Notes: a model not told the origin generated them from the letters alone. DNA of 48,932 nt from Hellea sp. (GCA_013002305.1 JABDKG010000085.1:1-48932), one strand, 5' to 3'; shown: positions 19,610-32,464, counted from the stretch's first letter. Numbers and translations are program-made.

Positions 19610-20182
19610 TTATTCGCATGCTCTCTTCCTTAGCTTGCCTTTTTGCTCTGAGATTTCGCGCATGGCCTGGGAGCGTTTTCTTATTGCGTAAAGTGCGTTT
19701 AGATATTCTAATCTTCGTTCTTCGCTCGCTTGGATTTCCAGCCGACTATGCAAATCATCGAAAACAGTTTTAACGCCATTCGCATATTGCTCGGCCATAT
19801 CTTTTCCTTCTGAAGACAAAGAAAAGTTTACACTGCGCGAATCTAAGTGATTTTTACTTCGAACAACCATCCCGGCTCCGGTAAGTTTTTTAGTAGCTCG
19901 CGTTACAGTCGCGGGATCAAAGCGCAGAACTTGAGCCATATAATGCGGAGTAAGCGGCGAATCATAAAAATCAAGCGTCGACAAAATCTTTAATTCTTGA
20001 AGATTTAATCCATGTTCATTATCCAGCAAAGGCAGGACCATTGTCTTTAGGACATAGATATAATCGTTTTCGATGTTCCTGGCTAAAGAATGAAAAGTCG
20101 TGTCGGCAAAATCGACTGGAGACCTGGTTAGTCTGGGCGGCAAAAAACTCGATAATTCATTATTCTTTAGCACTTCGACCAT
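19610..20182 (-). CDS. MarR-family transcriptional regulator
   Basis: This 190-residue protein has a winged helix-turn-helix of the MarR type: LNLQELKILSTLDFYDSPLT, then HYMAQVLRFDPATVTRATKK as the recognition region, LTGAGMVVRSKNHLDSRSVN as the wing (the DxRS signature is present), and LSSEGKDMAEQYANG. MarR proteins bind inverted repeats as dimers and usually repress a neighbouring gene until a ligand is bound. ATG 20182 has GGAAGGA 7 bases upstream; a TTG at 20215 in the same frame lacks this. It is divergent from lpxC, an unusual neighbour, so it may control lpxC or only itself. The ligand is unknown. Confidence 0.88.
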   Translation of the reverse strand: MVEVLKNNELSSFLPPRLTRSPVDFADTTFHSLARNIENDYIYVLKTMVLPLLDNEHGLNLQELKILSTLDFYDSPLTPHYMAQVLRFDPATVTRATKKLTGAGMVVRSKNHLDSRSVNFSLSSEGKDMAEQYANGVKTVFDDLHSRLEIQASEERRLEYLNALYAIRKRSQAMREISEQKGKLRKRACE

Positions 20183-20213
20183 TAAAGATCCTTCCCAATT
20201 TGTGTGCTTGTTC

Positions 20214-20241
20214 AATATACCACACTGAAGTATAAAATCAA
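20214..20241 (-). promoter_or_regulatory. Candidate sigma-70-type promoter of the MarR gene
   Basis: On the - strand TTGATT (20241-20236) and TATATT (20219-20214) are separated by 16 bases. This would give a transcript start near 20207 and a leader of about 25 bases before ATG 20182. An inverted pair TATAC/GTATA (20216-20220 and 20230-20234) overlaps the -10 region and spacer, where a repressor could sit. Confidence 0.5.
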
Positions 20242-20266
20242 TAAAAAACGGCCGGAAGTTGTGCTA

Positions 20267-20279
20267 TTATTAGTAATAA
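20267..20279. promoter_or_regulatory. 13-base palindrome in the MarR-lpxC intergenic region
   Basis: TTATTA-G-TAATAA is a perfect inverted repeat about 26 bases upstream of the candidate MarR promoter. MarR dimers bind short inverted repeats near their own genes, so this is one candidate operator. Its AT-only arms make chance occurrence fairly likely. Confidence 0.35.
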
Positions 20280-20358
20280 ATGAATGCATTTTCCGAAAAG
20301 ATGTTCATCTACCGCATAAGCTCAGGAAAATTGCTCTTTCGAGAAATTTTACGCGAAA

Positions 20359-20374
20359 ATGACTGTAATGTCAT
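20359..20374. promoter_or_regulatory. Inverted repeat ATGAC-N6-GTCAT upstream of lpxC
   Basis: Perfect 5-base arms at 20359-20363 and 20370-20374 lie 86 bases before the lpxC start, in the region where its promoter is expected. It could be a MarR or other repressor site. A GANTC site (GACTC, 20423-20427) lies between it and the gene. Confidence 0.35.
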
Positions 20375-20459
20375 CTTGCGAAACATTTGGAAACAGGGCT
20401 TTTATTGTTCGAAAGCCAGACCGACTCTAGGTTTATCAACTATATTAGAGGTAAAATTA

Positions 20460-21368
20460 GTGGATCTTGTCAGACGACAGACGACAATCAGTGCTCCGGC
20501 CGTGTGTGCGGGTATCGAGCTGCATGGCGGTGAGCATACCCGCTTGGTCCTAAAACCCGCGCCAGTTGGCACAGGAATAACATTTATCCGGACCGATATT
20601 TCAGACCGCGACAATGCCATTTTGGTTGGCCCAACAGCGGTTAGCGGCGTTAAAAATTGTACCACACTCGAGAACAAGGCCGGCGTAAAAATATCGACGA
20701 TTGAACATTTAATGGCAGCCCTGGCATCTGTCGGAATTGATAATTTAACCATTGATGTTGACGGCCAGGAAATCCCGGCGCTTGATGGTAGTAGTGAGCC
20801 ATTTTTGAAGCTGATTGAGCAAGTCGGCATTGTTCGTCAACCCGCTCCGCGCAAATATGTCAAAGTCCTCAAAACGATTGAGCTGGAACAGCGCGGGAGT
20901 TTCGGGCGGATTGAACCGCATGATCGCCTGTATCTGGACGTCACCATCGATTTTGATGACAAGGCTATTGGTCGGCAGCGGATGGAAATAGAGCCGGACA
21001 CGCGATCCTTCCGCGAACGGATGGCCTCGGCCCGAACCTTTGCCCGTGCCCACGAAGTTGTGGCGCTTCGCGAAGCTGGCCTCAGCAAAGGCGGATCTTA
21101 TGACAATGCGGTTGTTGTTGACGGTGACAAGGTCCTCAATCCGGGCGGTCTTCGTTATAATGACGAATTTGTCCGTCATAAGGCGCTCGATTTGATGGGC
21201 GATCTCTATCTCGCTGGGCCGATTTTGGGCAAGATTACAACCGTCCGGGGCGGTCACGGATTGAACCATAATCTGATGATGAAACTGTTTGCAGACCGTG
21301 AGGCATGGAAATTTGTGTCATTACCCGCAGAAAACAGCATTTTAGCATGTGATTCAGTCCAAGCCTAA
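20460..21368 (+). CDS. lpxC: UDP-3-O-acyl-GlcNAc deacetylase LpxC
   Basis: LpxC is the zinc deacetylase of the committed step of lipid A synthesis. From GTG 20460 the product is 302 residues, close to the usual 305. The zinc ligands are His83 (in STIEHLMAAL), His240 and Asp244 (both in VRHKALDLMGDLYLAG), with catalytic Glu82 and His266 (GGHGLNHNL). An upstream ATG at 20280 would add 60 residues with no counterpart in the family. The GTG has AGAGGT about 7 bases upstream and gives the expected N-terminus (VRRQTTISAPAVCAGIELHG). It follows ftsZ in most alphaproteobacteria; here a regulator is interposed. Confidence 0.95.
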   Translation: MDLVRRQTTISAPAVCAGIELHGGEHTRLVLKPAPVGTGITFIRTDISDRDNAILVGPTAVSGVKNCTTLENKAGVKISTIEHLMAALASVGIDNLTIDVDGQEIPALDGSSEPFLKLIEQVGIVRQPAPRKYVKVLKTIELEQRGSFGRIEPHDRLYLDVTIDFDDKAIGRQRMEIEPDTRSFRERMASARTFARAHEVVALREAGLSKGGSYDNAVVVDGDKVLNPGGLRYNDEFVRHKALDLMGDLYLAGPILGKITTVRGGHGLNHNLMMKLFADREAWKFVSLPAENSILACDSVQA

Positions 21369-21452
21369 CCGTATTCTCACTTTTCCCTGAGGCTTTTCTC
21401 GTCTACAAGCCGCCTCTATATCAATTCTCAAGAATCAAATTAAGAGCTGTTC

Positions 21453-22301
21453 ATGGCCAGAAATAATATCTCGACATTGCTGATCAGCGCGATCATGGCA
21501 ACATTGATTGCCGGGTGCTCTATTTTGGGCGGCGGATCCCGCAAAGAACGATTGGCCTATGTCGAGCGTCCGGCCGAGCTTATTTATAATGAAGGTATGG
21601 ACCAAATGGAGCGCAATGATTTGGCGCGTGCCAAGCTTTTGTTCCAGGAAGTCGAAAGGCAGCATCCATTTTCCAAATGGGCGCGCCGCTCTATGCTCAT
21701 GTCGGCCTATGCCAATTATCTTTCGGCTGATTATGAAGAGGCCGTGCAGACGGCTCAGCGTTTTATCAGCCTGCACCCGGGTAATGATAGCACGCCATAT
21801 GCATATTACCTTGTCGCCATGTCATTTTATGACCAGATTTATGATGTTGGACGTGACCAGGCGACGACAACCAGCGCCGAAGCCGCGCTTCAACAAGTCG
21901 TTCGCCGATATCCCGATAGTGATTATGCCCGCGATGCGCGTCTGAAACTTGAGCTGACCCATGACCATCTGGCAGGTAAGGAAATGGCTGTCGGTCGCTA
22001 CTATCTTAAAGAAAATCAGCAGCTCGCAGCTATTGGCCGGTTTAAAACTGTCGTGCGCGACTATGAAACCACGTCCCATGTCGAGGAAGCGATGCACCGC
22101 TTGGTCGAATCATATGTATCGCTTGGTATTATCGAAGAGGCGAAATTAGTCGGGTCCGTTCTCGGATATAACTATCCCAGCAGCGAATGGTATGGTGACA
22201 GCTACGCGCTTTTACAGGATTTTGGTGTTAATCTGGATGATGAAGTTACAAGGGCTCGAAACCCGGGTTACTTCAGACGCCTAAAAGAACGCCTATTCTA
22301 G
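21453..22301 (+). CDS. bamD: Outer membrane assembly lipoprotein BamD
   Basis: BamD is an essential lipoprotein of the BAM complex, which folds outer-membrane beta-barrels. The 282-residue product has a lipoprotein signal with lipobox LIAGC (lipidated Cys22) and then five tetratricopeptide-like repeats, visible as AELIYNEGMDQMERNDLARA, LLFQEVERQHPFSKWAR, AYYLVAMSFYDQIYDV, VVRRYPDSDYARDARLKL and HVEEAMHRLVESYVSLGI. It lies between lpxC and recN, the standard alphaproteobacterial position. The ATG follows a weak AAGAG. Confidence 0.94.
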   Translation: MARNNISTLLISAIMATLIAGCSILGGGSRKERLAYVERPAELIYNEGMDQMERNDLARAKLLFQEVERQHPFSKWARRSMLMSAYANYLSADYEEAVQTAQRFISLHPGNDSTPYAYYLVAMSFYDQIYDVGRDQATTTSAEAALQQVVRRYPDSDYARDARLKLELTHDHLAGKEMAVGRYYLKENQQLAAIGRFKTVVRDYETTSHVEEAMHRLVESYVSLGIIEEAKLVGSVLGYNYPSSEWYGDSYALLQDFGVNLDDEVTRARNPGYFRRLKERLF

Positions 22302-22313
22302 GAATGACCAATC

Positions 22314-26047
<3,734 letters not shown>

Positions 26048-26097
26048 TTCCCTCTTAACTCTGCTCAGACAAATTATGCGCGACAGGGGAGAGTTGT

Positions 26098-28506
26098 ATG
26101 CATCGTTATCGATTATTGGCCGGTTCGGCTTTGGCTATTTGTTTGGCCGGAAATGCTTTAGCCCAGGATGCCGATCGTGACGAAATTATCGTTACAGCGC
26201 AAAAACGTGCCGAGAATGTACAGGACGTCCCGATCACCATTCAGGTCATGGATAGTGATGCTATCGAATCTCTCGCTGCCGACAGTATGGCTGATATTGA
26301 TACTTTTATCCCCGGTCTTGAAGTCAGCGCCGGCAGTCCGACCCAGCCGCGCTACTCAATTCGCGGAATTCAGACCTCTGATTTTGGTGTCGGAACAGAT
26401 CCGGCCGTCGGTGTCTATGTGGACGGCGTTTACGCAGCCCGGTCCGGGGCGTCGCTTCTGGCGTTTAACGATGTGGAGCGGATCGAGGTCGTCAAAGGCC
26501 CGCAGGGCACTCTGTTTGGCCGCAACAGTTCAGCCGGGGCTGTCTCGATTATTACCAAGCGCCCGTCGCAGGAATTTGAGGCCAGTTTGGGGCTTCGCTA
26601 TGGCAATTTTAACAAGCGCCGCGCCGAAGCCATGCTCAATATTCCGGTGTCCGATACGGTGGCGTTGCGGTTTAACGGCGTCATCAATAAACGCGATGGA
26701 TTGTTCATTGATGCCGGAACGGGCGACGATTTAAACTTTGAGAATAATTGGGCTGTACGCGGCGCAATGAGCTGGGATGCGGGCGCCAATACCAATCTTT
26801 TGTTTCGTTACAGCCATGATGAGCTGGATCAGGACGCACGCCCGGCTATCGGCGTTGTCGAGACATTTGACTATCCGGGTAATCCGCCAGTGCCGCCAGA
26901 TCCTTCGGCCTTTATCAATCCGTTTGATGTCGAAATTCGCAATGATGTGATCAATAATAGCGAGACCCGCAATCTGGATGAGGCGGTGTTGACGATCACT
27001 CATGATCTCAATGACAATTTACAAGTTACATCCATATCAGCGTGGCGTGAATTTCAGACCAATAACCGCGAAGACGAGGATGGGACTGCCGACGTCCATA
27101 CTTATTTTGACACCAATAATATCGAGGACAATGAAAGCTTTTATCAGGAATTCAGGCTCGCGGGCGAAAATGACAATCTGTCATGGCTTGCCGGTGTTAG
27201 CTATTACGATGAGAAAGCGATGCAGATCAGCTCAACGAATACTAATTCGGACACGATTGATACGCTGATTCAGAACGTCATTGATGGTCGCCGCCTCTTC
27301 ACAATCGTTCAACGATTCATTGACGTCTTTAATATTGACGCACAGATGTTTGGCCATACTTGGCAAGAAGATATGTTCAATGAAGGCAACTATCAGGCTT
27401 ATGCCGCCTTTGCCGATGCGACACTAGAAATTGGCGATAAGACCAGTCTTACCGTCGGTGGCCGATATACGCGCGATGAAAAAGAATTCTCATGGTTTAA
27501 TGATCTCAGAACGGCGGACGAGCTTGATCAAAACCTTGACGAAGTCGCCGGATTGCTTCGAGCGCTTGGCGCTTCGCCGGACGATTTCAAGGTCGACTTT
27601 GTGTTTGATCTGTCCGGACTTGTCGGCGTGCCTTGTGATAATGGCGTGACTGTCGCTGAAGGCGTTGAATGTATCAATAAAGACACGTTTACTGACTTTA
27701 GCCCTCGGGTTGTTCTGGATTATAAACTCGATGACGATACGCTTTTATTCCTGTCCTATGCACAGGGTTATAAGGCCGGCGGCTATAATAGTGTCGAAGT
27801 TGCGTCGCGTTTTACAAATGAAGATGTCGACAATTTTGAAGCCGGTTTTAAAACCGACATTGACGACATTAATATGCGTCTGAACGGCTCACTATTTTAT
27901 TATAAATACAATAATAAACAATCGATCAGCCTGATCGCAGCGGCTGATCTTCCCAATTCCAATGTCCCGCAATATCTGGTGCAGACGGCGGACGAACAGG
28001 CTTACGGAGCCGATCTTGAGGCTGTCTGGAATATTTTCGATGATCTGACCCTGCTGGGAAATATGCAATATCTCAATCAGACCTATGCCAACCGGATTAC
28101 AAGAGATGGCACCGATTTAACAGGCGAGCCGACGGGACAGCCGAAATTTTCCTATGCTGTTGGCGGCAAATATACGATCGAAACGATCGATCACGGTACA
28201 ATCGACTGGCAGCTCATGCACTCCCGCTCCGGCGGAACGCGTTGCAACTCGATATCTGTGGCGCAGGGGACGTGCGGCAGTCAATTTGCGAATTTTGAAG
28301 TTGGTATCCCGCGTCAGCGAACCGATGCACGGGTTTACTGGCGCAGCCCGTCCAAACGTTATCAAGTCGGATTTTTTGGCAATAATATATTCAACAAACG
28401 CTATGTTGGCGGGATTAATAACCTAACTGCCGATGTTTTGGGAACACCGTTTTCGAGCATTTCGCAACCGGCCTTTTACGGCGTTGATTTCAAGTTTACC
28501 TATTAG
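26098..28506 (+). CDS. TonB-dependent outer-membrane receptor
   Basis: This is an energised outer-membrane porin of the TonB-dependent family. The 802 residues begin with a signal peptide (LLAGSALAICLAGNALA, cleavage after about residue 22), a TonB box DEIIVTAQ (28-35), the plug domain (VQDVPITIQVM, SIRGIQTSDFG, VYVDGVYAARSG, RIEVVKGPQGTLFGRNSSAG, the last being highly conserved) and a 22-strand barrel ending in VDFKFTY. The substrate cannot be inferred from sequence; the plug resembles the large group of uncharacterised receptors in Caulobacterales and sphingomonads. GGGGAGAG precedes the ATG. The stop overlaps the convergent ABC-F gene by 4 bases. Confidence 0.95.
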   Translation: MHRYRLLAGSALAICLAGNALAQDADRDEIIVTAQKRAENVQDVPITIQVMDSDAIESLAADSMADIDTFIPGLEVSAGSPTQPRYSIRGIQTSDFGVGTDPAVGVYVDGVYAARSGASLLAFNDVERIEVVKGPQGTLFGRNSSAGAVSIITKRPSQEFEASLGLRYGNFNKRRAEAMLNIPVSDTVALRFNGVINKRDGLFIDAGTGDDLNFENNWAVRGAMSWDAGANTNLLFRYSHDELDQDARPAIGVVETFDYPGNPPVPPDPSAFINPFDVEIRNDVINNSETRNLDEAVLTITHDLNDNLQVTSISAWREFQTNNREDEDGTADVHTYFDTNNIEDNESFYQEFRLAGENDNLSWLAGVSYYDEKAMQISSTNTNSDTIDTLIQNVIDGRRLFTIVQRFIDVFNIDAQMFGHTWQEDMFNEGNYQAYAAFADATLEIGDKTSLTVGGRYTRDEKEFSWFNDLRTADELDQNLDEVAGLLRALGASPDDFKVDFVFDLSGLVGVPCDNGVTVAEGVECINKDTFTDFSPRVVLDYKLDDDTLLFLSYAQGYKAGGYNSVEVASRFTNEDVDNFEAGFKTDIDDINMRLNGSLFYYKYNNKQSISLIAAADLPNSNVPQYLVQTADEQAYGADLEAVWNIFDDLTLLGNMQYLNQTYANRITRDGTDLTGEPTGQPKFSYAVGGKYTIETIDHGTIDWQLMHSRSGGTRCNSISVAQGTCGSQFANFEVGIPRQRTDARVYWRSPSKRYQVGFFGNNIFNKRYVGGINNLTADVLGTPFSSISQPAFYGVDFKFTY

Positions 28507-30374
28507 GATTTCGCCGTTTCATAGGCGTCGATTGCTACGAGCCAATCCTCTTCGAGCTGTTCCACTCTATCCTCCAGCTCTCGGCGCATATCGAGAATGA
28601 TTTGGGCTTTGCGCGGGTCGCTGGTGAATATTTCGCCGTCACCCAGAGTTCGGTCGATTTTGGCCAGTTTTTGCCGGGCGGTTTCGATTTTAGCCTCAAG
28701 CTCTTCGCATCTTTTCTTAAGCGGCGCGAGCCGTTCACGCTCGGCCGCGGATTCTTTGCGCTGGGCGATCTTGACGTTTTCGGTTTGTCCGGATTTTTTA
28801 GGCACGCGCGATTTTTCGATCTGGAGCTGACGGTAGTCTTCCAGAGATCCTTCAAAATTGCTCACCGTTCTGCCGTCGACGAGCCAGAGACGGTCGACAA
28901 CGCTTTCAAGCAGATTTCGGTCGTGGCTAATGACCAGGATCGCGCCGTCATAACTGTTTAAAGCATTGACCAGTTCGGCCCGGCTATCCATATCCAGATG
29001 ATTGGCGGGTTCATCAAGGACGAGCAAATGCGGCGCATTAAACGAAACCAGCGAGAATAAAAGCCGGGCTTTTTCGCCGCCGGATAGATCACCGGCCTTC
29101 GTCTCGGCCTTGCCGGCGCCCAGCCCAAACCGGGCCAAACGCGCCCGGCGCTGGGCCTCTGTCGCGTCTGGCATCAGCTCGATTACATGTTCATAGGCGC
29201 TGTGAGCCGGATTGAGCGCGTCAATTTCGTGCTGCGCAAAATAGCCGATTTTCATCTTTTTATGGCGCTTGATGAAACCCTCTTGGGCGGCGAGCAGACC
29301 CATGATGGCTTTGGCAAAGGTTGATTTACCCTGGCCGTTCTTGCCCAAAAGCCCGATCCGGTCATCCGGATCAATACGCTGGTTTAGGCGTTTCAGGACC
29401 GCTTTACCGGGCTCATAACCCAGCGCGACATCATCAAACCGGACGATCGGAGGCGACAGCGAGCGTTCGGGCGAGGGCAGATCAATCGGCGGAATAGGAT
29501 CATCGATAATCGTGGCGATCGGCTTTAATTTCTCAAGCCTTTTGACCCGGCTTTGAGCCTGTTTGGCTTTTGACGCTTTGGCTTTAAAGCAGGTAACGAA
29601 TGCCTCGAGCTTCCGGCGCTCATCTTCTTGCTTGTTCCGAAGCGCCATCGACAGGCGTTGCTGCTCGCGCATTTGCTTTTGAAAATTATCATATCCGCCG
29701 GAATAGGCAAATAATTTGCGGCTGCGCAGATGGGCGATATGGGTCACGGCGCGGTTCAGAAAATCCCTGTCATGGGAAATGATGAAGGCCGTGCCGGGAT
29801 AGTTTTTAATATGGGCTTCAAGCCAGACCGCCCCTTCGACATCAAGATAGTTGGTCGGCTCGTCCAGCAAAAGCAGGTCCGGCTGGGCAAACAACATGGC
29901 ACCGAGCGCGACCCGCATCCGCCATCCTCCGGAAAATTCCGAGCAGGGCAGTTGCTGCTCTTCTGCCGTAAATCCCAGGCCGGATAGAATAGCGCCGGCG
30001 CGGGCTTCGGCGGAATAGGCTCTGATGTCGGACAGGCGAGTATGAATATTGGCAATCCGGATTGGATCCGCAGCGGTCTCGGCCTCACGCAGCAGGGCAG
30101 TGCGTTCCTTGTCAGCCGCCAGAACGGTTGCCATCAGGCTTTGCGGTCCGGATGGTACTTCCTGGTCAACAACCCCAAGCCGCGCGCCCTTGCGTAGATT
30201 AATCGAGCCGTCATCGGGGCTGATATCGCCTTTGATAAGACGAAACAGGGTTGATTTTCCGGTCCCGTTCCGGCCGACGAATCCCATTTTCATGCCTTGC
30301 GAAATGGCAAGCGTCGCCTTCTCAAATAGGGGCCTTCCTTCGATCCGGTATGTCAAATCATTGATATGAAGCAC
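28503..30374 (-). CDS. ABC-F family ATPase (YheS-like)
   Basis: ABC-F proteins have two fused ATPase domains without membrane spans and act on ribosomes. The 623 residues contain Walker A GRNGTGKST (34-42), signature FSGGWRMRVALG and Walker B LLLLDEPTNYLD in the first half. After a linker, the second half has GKNGQGKST, LSGGEKARLLFSL and LLVLDEPANHLD. A Glu/Lys-rich C-terminal coiled coil follows (about residues 530-610). It resembles the YheS/Uup branch more than EttA. GTG start; it shares an intergenic region with divergent ndk. Confidence 0.93.
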   Translation of the reverse strand: MLHINDLTYRIEGRPLFEKATLAISQGMKMGFVGRNGTGKSTLFRLIKGDISPDDGSINLRKGARLGVVDQEVPSGPQSLMATVLAADKERTALLREAETAADPIRIANIHTRLSDIRAYSAEARAGAILSGLGFTAEEQQLPCSEFSGGWRMRVALGAMLFAQPDLLLLDEPTNYLDVEGAVWLEAHIKNYPGTAFIISHDRDFLNRAVTHIAHLRSRKLFAYSGGYDNFQKQMREQQRLSMALRNKQEDERRKLEAFVTCFKAKASKAKQAQSRVKRLEKLKPIATIIDDPIPPIDLPSPERSLSPPIVRFDDVALGYEPGKAVLKRLNQRIDPDDRIGLLGKNGQGKSTFAKAIMGLLAAQEGFIKRHKKMKIGYFAQHEIDALNPAHSAYEHVIELMPDATEAQRRARLARFGLGAGKAETKAGDLSGGEKARLLFSLVSFNAPHLLVLDEPANHLDMDSRAELVNALNSYDGAILVISHDRNLLESVVDRLWLVDGRTVSNFEGSLEDYRQLQIEKSRVPKKSGQTENVKIAQRKESAAERERLAPLKKRCEELEAKIETARQKLAKIDRTLGDGEIFTSDPRKAQIILDMRRELEDRVEQLEEDWLVAIDAYETAKS

Positions 30375-30478
30375 AAATACCTGCTTTTTTGCGGGAAACG
30401 CCCCATATCACGGCTTCACATATAGTCAAACGCCCGTTATAGAGCGGCCAAATTTGCGCCTGACATTAGGAGATAATC

Positions 30479-30901
30479 ATGGCCGTACAACGTACTTTTT
30501 CAATCATTAAGCCCGACGCCACAGCGCGCAATATCACAGGTCTGGTCAATGCCAAGATCGAAGAGGCCGGTCTGCGGATCGTGGCTCAAAAGCGTATTCA
30601 ACTGAGCCAGGAACAGGCGGGTAAATTTTACGAAGTTCACAAAGAGCGCCCGTTTTACGGCGATTTGGTCGAGTTCATGACCTCGGGCCCGGTTGTGGTT
30701 CAGGTTCTTGAAGGCGAAGACGCGATTGCGCGTTACCGCGACGTCATGGGCGCAACCAACCCGTCTGAAGCTGCGCCGGGCACAATCCGCGCGGAATATG
30801 CCAAGTCGATCGACGCCAATTCCGTGCACGGCTCCGACGCGCCTGAAACAGCGGCTATGGAAATTCCGCAATTTTTCACCGATGACGAAATCGTTGGGTA
30901 G
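30479..30901 (+). CDS. ndk: Nucleoside-diphosphate kinase
   Basis: Ndk equilibrates NTP and dNTP pools by a phospho-histidine mechanism. The 140-residue length is standard. The sequence begins [17 protein letters not shown], carries the ATP-binding [10 protein letters not shown]-like block ([12 protein letters not shown]) and ends with the active-site segment [14 protein letters not shown], with catalytic His117. TAGGAGA lies 5 bases before the ATG. It is a single-gene unit followed by a strong terminator. Confidence 0.98.
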   Translation: MAVQRTFSIIKPDATARNITGLVNAKIEEAGLRIVAQKRIQLSQEQAGKFYEVHKERPFYGDLVEFMTSGPVVVQVLEGEDAIARYRDVMGATNPSEAAPGTIRAEYAKSIDANSVHGSDAPETAAMEIPQFFTDDEIVG

Positions 30902-30923
30902 TTTGAAAAATAAATAAATAAAG

Positions 30924-30952
30924 AAAAACCGGGCTCAAGGCCCGGTTTTTTT
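30924..30952. terminator. Rho-independent terminator, probably bidirectional
   Basis: An 11-base-pair perfect stem (30924-30934 with 30940-30950, core ACCGGGC/GCCCGGT) encloses a 5-base TCAAG loop. T7 lies on the right side and A5 on the left. It sits 22 bases past the ndk stop and 23 bases past the end of the convergent VWA gene, so it can serve both. Confidence 0.93.
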
Positions 30953-30975
30953 ATGCTTGAATTAGATTGTTACGT

Positions 30976-32355
30976 CTAATTTGCGAGACGAATAACTTCC
31001 GACAAAATATCGTTACCGATTTTATCAAACGCTGAATTTAGTGCGTCCGTGTCTTCGGCGAGAATGAAATGATCACCTTCGGACGCGCAGGCTGACAAAA
31101 GTGCGACAGATTTATTCTTTGTATCCGTATTGACATTTCTAGTGTGCTGACCGGTCGAATAACCCCAATCATTGGTCTCATAAGTACCGGCCTCAAGTGC
31201 AAACCCGATTGAATAAACCTTGATACCGTTAGCTTTCATCGTGTCGCAAGTCGCCTGGGTTTCCCAGTCAGTACTCAGATAGAACCGGCCTTCTTCCCAA
31301 CCAGAACCGCTTGGCGCTGAAATGTCCTCATTAGATGGACCATCAGATGGAAAATATTCCCAGTCATTATAAGTCCAGCAGCGATAACGACCACGGCGCC
31401 AGCGGCAACGCTGACGAGATGTCTGGCGACGCCAGTGATTTGTGCCCTCTTCAGGAACCCAGAGATCGTAGCCGACCGTATTGTTGCCGTCGGTCATAAA
31501 GATCAGGAATTTAAGCGGCGTTTTGCCGGTTTCGGCCAAATGGTAGGAATGATCTGTATCTAACTGAATCCAGGCCTCGGTCATCGGCGGGCTGGAGTTT
31601 GTTGATCCGCCCGGAGTCATCGCGTTAATATCAGCGACGGACATTGTGCCCCAATCCATATTCTTAGACGTCGATGTGATAATAGCGTGGTTGTAGGTCA
31701 TCATGCCGGTACGAATGTAACGATCACCCGTTTCTCCAATGTCGACACTGTCCAAATTGGCCTTCATACCGATCATGGCGGTTTTCAGCGCGTCAATACG
31801 GCGAATAGCATCGGCTGGGCCAGAAGACTCGCCCGCTTCAATCGGTTTGTCGTCAAACCACATAGATCCGGAATTATCCAGAACGAACATGATAGAGGCC
31901 GGATCACTTGTTGACGGCTCGCCATATTTCGCGCTGGCCGACATATTGAAGTAAAAACGGCGGTAATTGGCGACCCGTGTAAAAGTTGCCGGGATATCGC
32001 CACTAACCGTAACATTAGATTCTTTGTTAGTATCATCGTAGTCAACGGTGAATGTAAAGCGGCTCGCGCCGCGGAAGTCATGTCCCAAATGCCGTGCATT
32101 ATAGGACACACCTTCAACAAATCCGTCATCAGAATTGTCAGGCTTATGGCCTGTCTGAGATACATAAATTGAAGCTGCCAAGGCGACCTGGTCAGCTATT
32201 GACTGAGCTTTGGCTTTCATATGATGGATACGGGTTGCATCGATGGCCACCCCCACTGAAAAAATCAGCATCAATACGCTGACCGCGGCCATCGTACTAA
32301 AACTACCGCGTTTATCGGCTTTGTACCTTTTAATTATACTTTTTGTCGTAGACAT
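30976..32355 (-). CDS. TadG-like von Willebrand factor A protein (paralogue 1)
   Basis: The 459-residue protein has a short basic N-terminus (MSTTKSIIKRYKADKRGSF), one membrane span (MAAVSVLMLIFSVGVAID) typical of TadE/TadG pseudopilins, and an AKAQSIADQVALAASIYV helix. Its periplasmic von Willebrand A domain has MIDAS residues DNSGSM (160-165), a Thr in MTPGGSTN and Asp289 in FMTDGNNT. A Cys/Arg-rich insertion (about 309-327, Cys317 and Cys326) follows the strand WVPEEGT. The C-terminus is GNDILSEVIRLAN. ATG 32355 is preferred over GTG 32376 because it has GGTGA upstream. No other tad gene is nearby, so the role is unknown; pilus assembly or surface adhesion is possible. It is paralogous to the gene at 39704-41086. 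Confidence 0.85.
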   Translation of the reverse strand: MSTTKSIIKRYKADKRGSFSTMAAVSVLMLIFSVGVAIDATRIHHMKAKAQSIADQVALAASIYVSQTGHKPDNSDDGFVEGVSYNARHLGHDFRGASRFTFTVDYDDTNKESNVTVSGDIPATFTRVANYRRFYFNMSASAKYGEPSTSDPASIMFVLDNSGSMWFDDKPIEAGESSGPADAIRRIDALKTAMIGMKANLDSVDIGETGDRYIRTGMMTYNHAIITSTSKNMDWGTMSVADINAMTPGGSTNSSPPMTEAWIQLDTDHSYHLAETGKTPLKFLIFMTDGNNTVGYDLWVPEEGTNHWRRQTSRQRCRWRRGRYRCWTYNDWEYFPSDGPSNEDISAPSGSGWEEGRFYLSTDWETQATCDTMKANGIKVYSIGFALEAGTYETNDWGYSTGQHTRNVNTDTKNKSVALLSACASEGDHFILAEDTDALNSAFDKIGNDILSEVIRLAN

Positions 32356-32448
32356 TACGTTCACCACTTTTCCCACTTAAGAAAGAAATTCCTTATTTCA
32401 TTGCGAAAATATACGAACGACAATTCAATATTGCGTTTAGGTTTGTGG

Positions 32449-32464
32449 TTAAGGGCTGTTTAAC
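32449..32464 (-). promoter_or_regulatory. CtrA-like site upstream of VWA paralogue 1
   Basis: A perfect TTAA-N7-TTAA (32449-32452 and 32460-32463) reads on the - strand as GTTAAACAGCCCTTAACC. It lies 94 bases upstream of the gene start, in a 140-base gap after purN. In Caulobacter CtrA binds TTAA-N7-TTAA near class II flagellar and pilus promoters. A -10-like AATATT lies 14 bases downstream of the second half-site. Confidence 0.6.

Noticed and set aside
20280-20459. A 60-residue N-terminal extension of LpxC from ATG 20280
   Set aside because: LpxC family members start close to the VRRQTTI segment, GTG 20460 has a ribosome binding site, and the extension has no recognisable feature.
21361-21397. 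Possible terminator after lpxC (AAGCCT and AGGCTT arms)
   Set aside because: Only a 6-base-pair stem with a 23-base loop and a broken T run; too weak to call.
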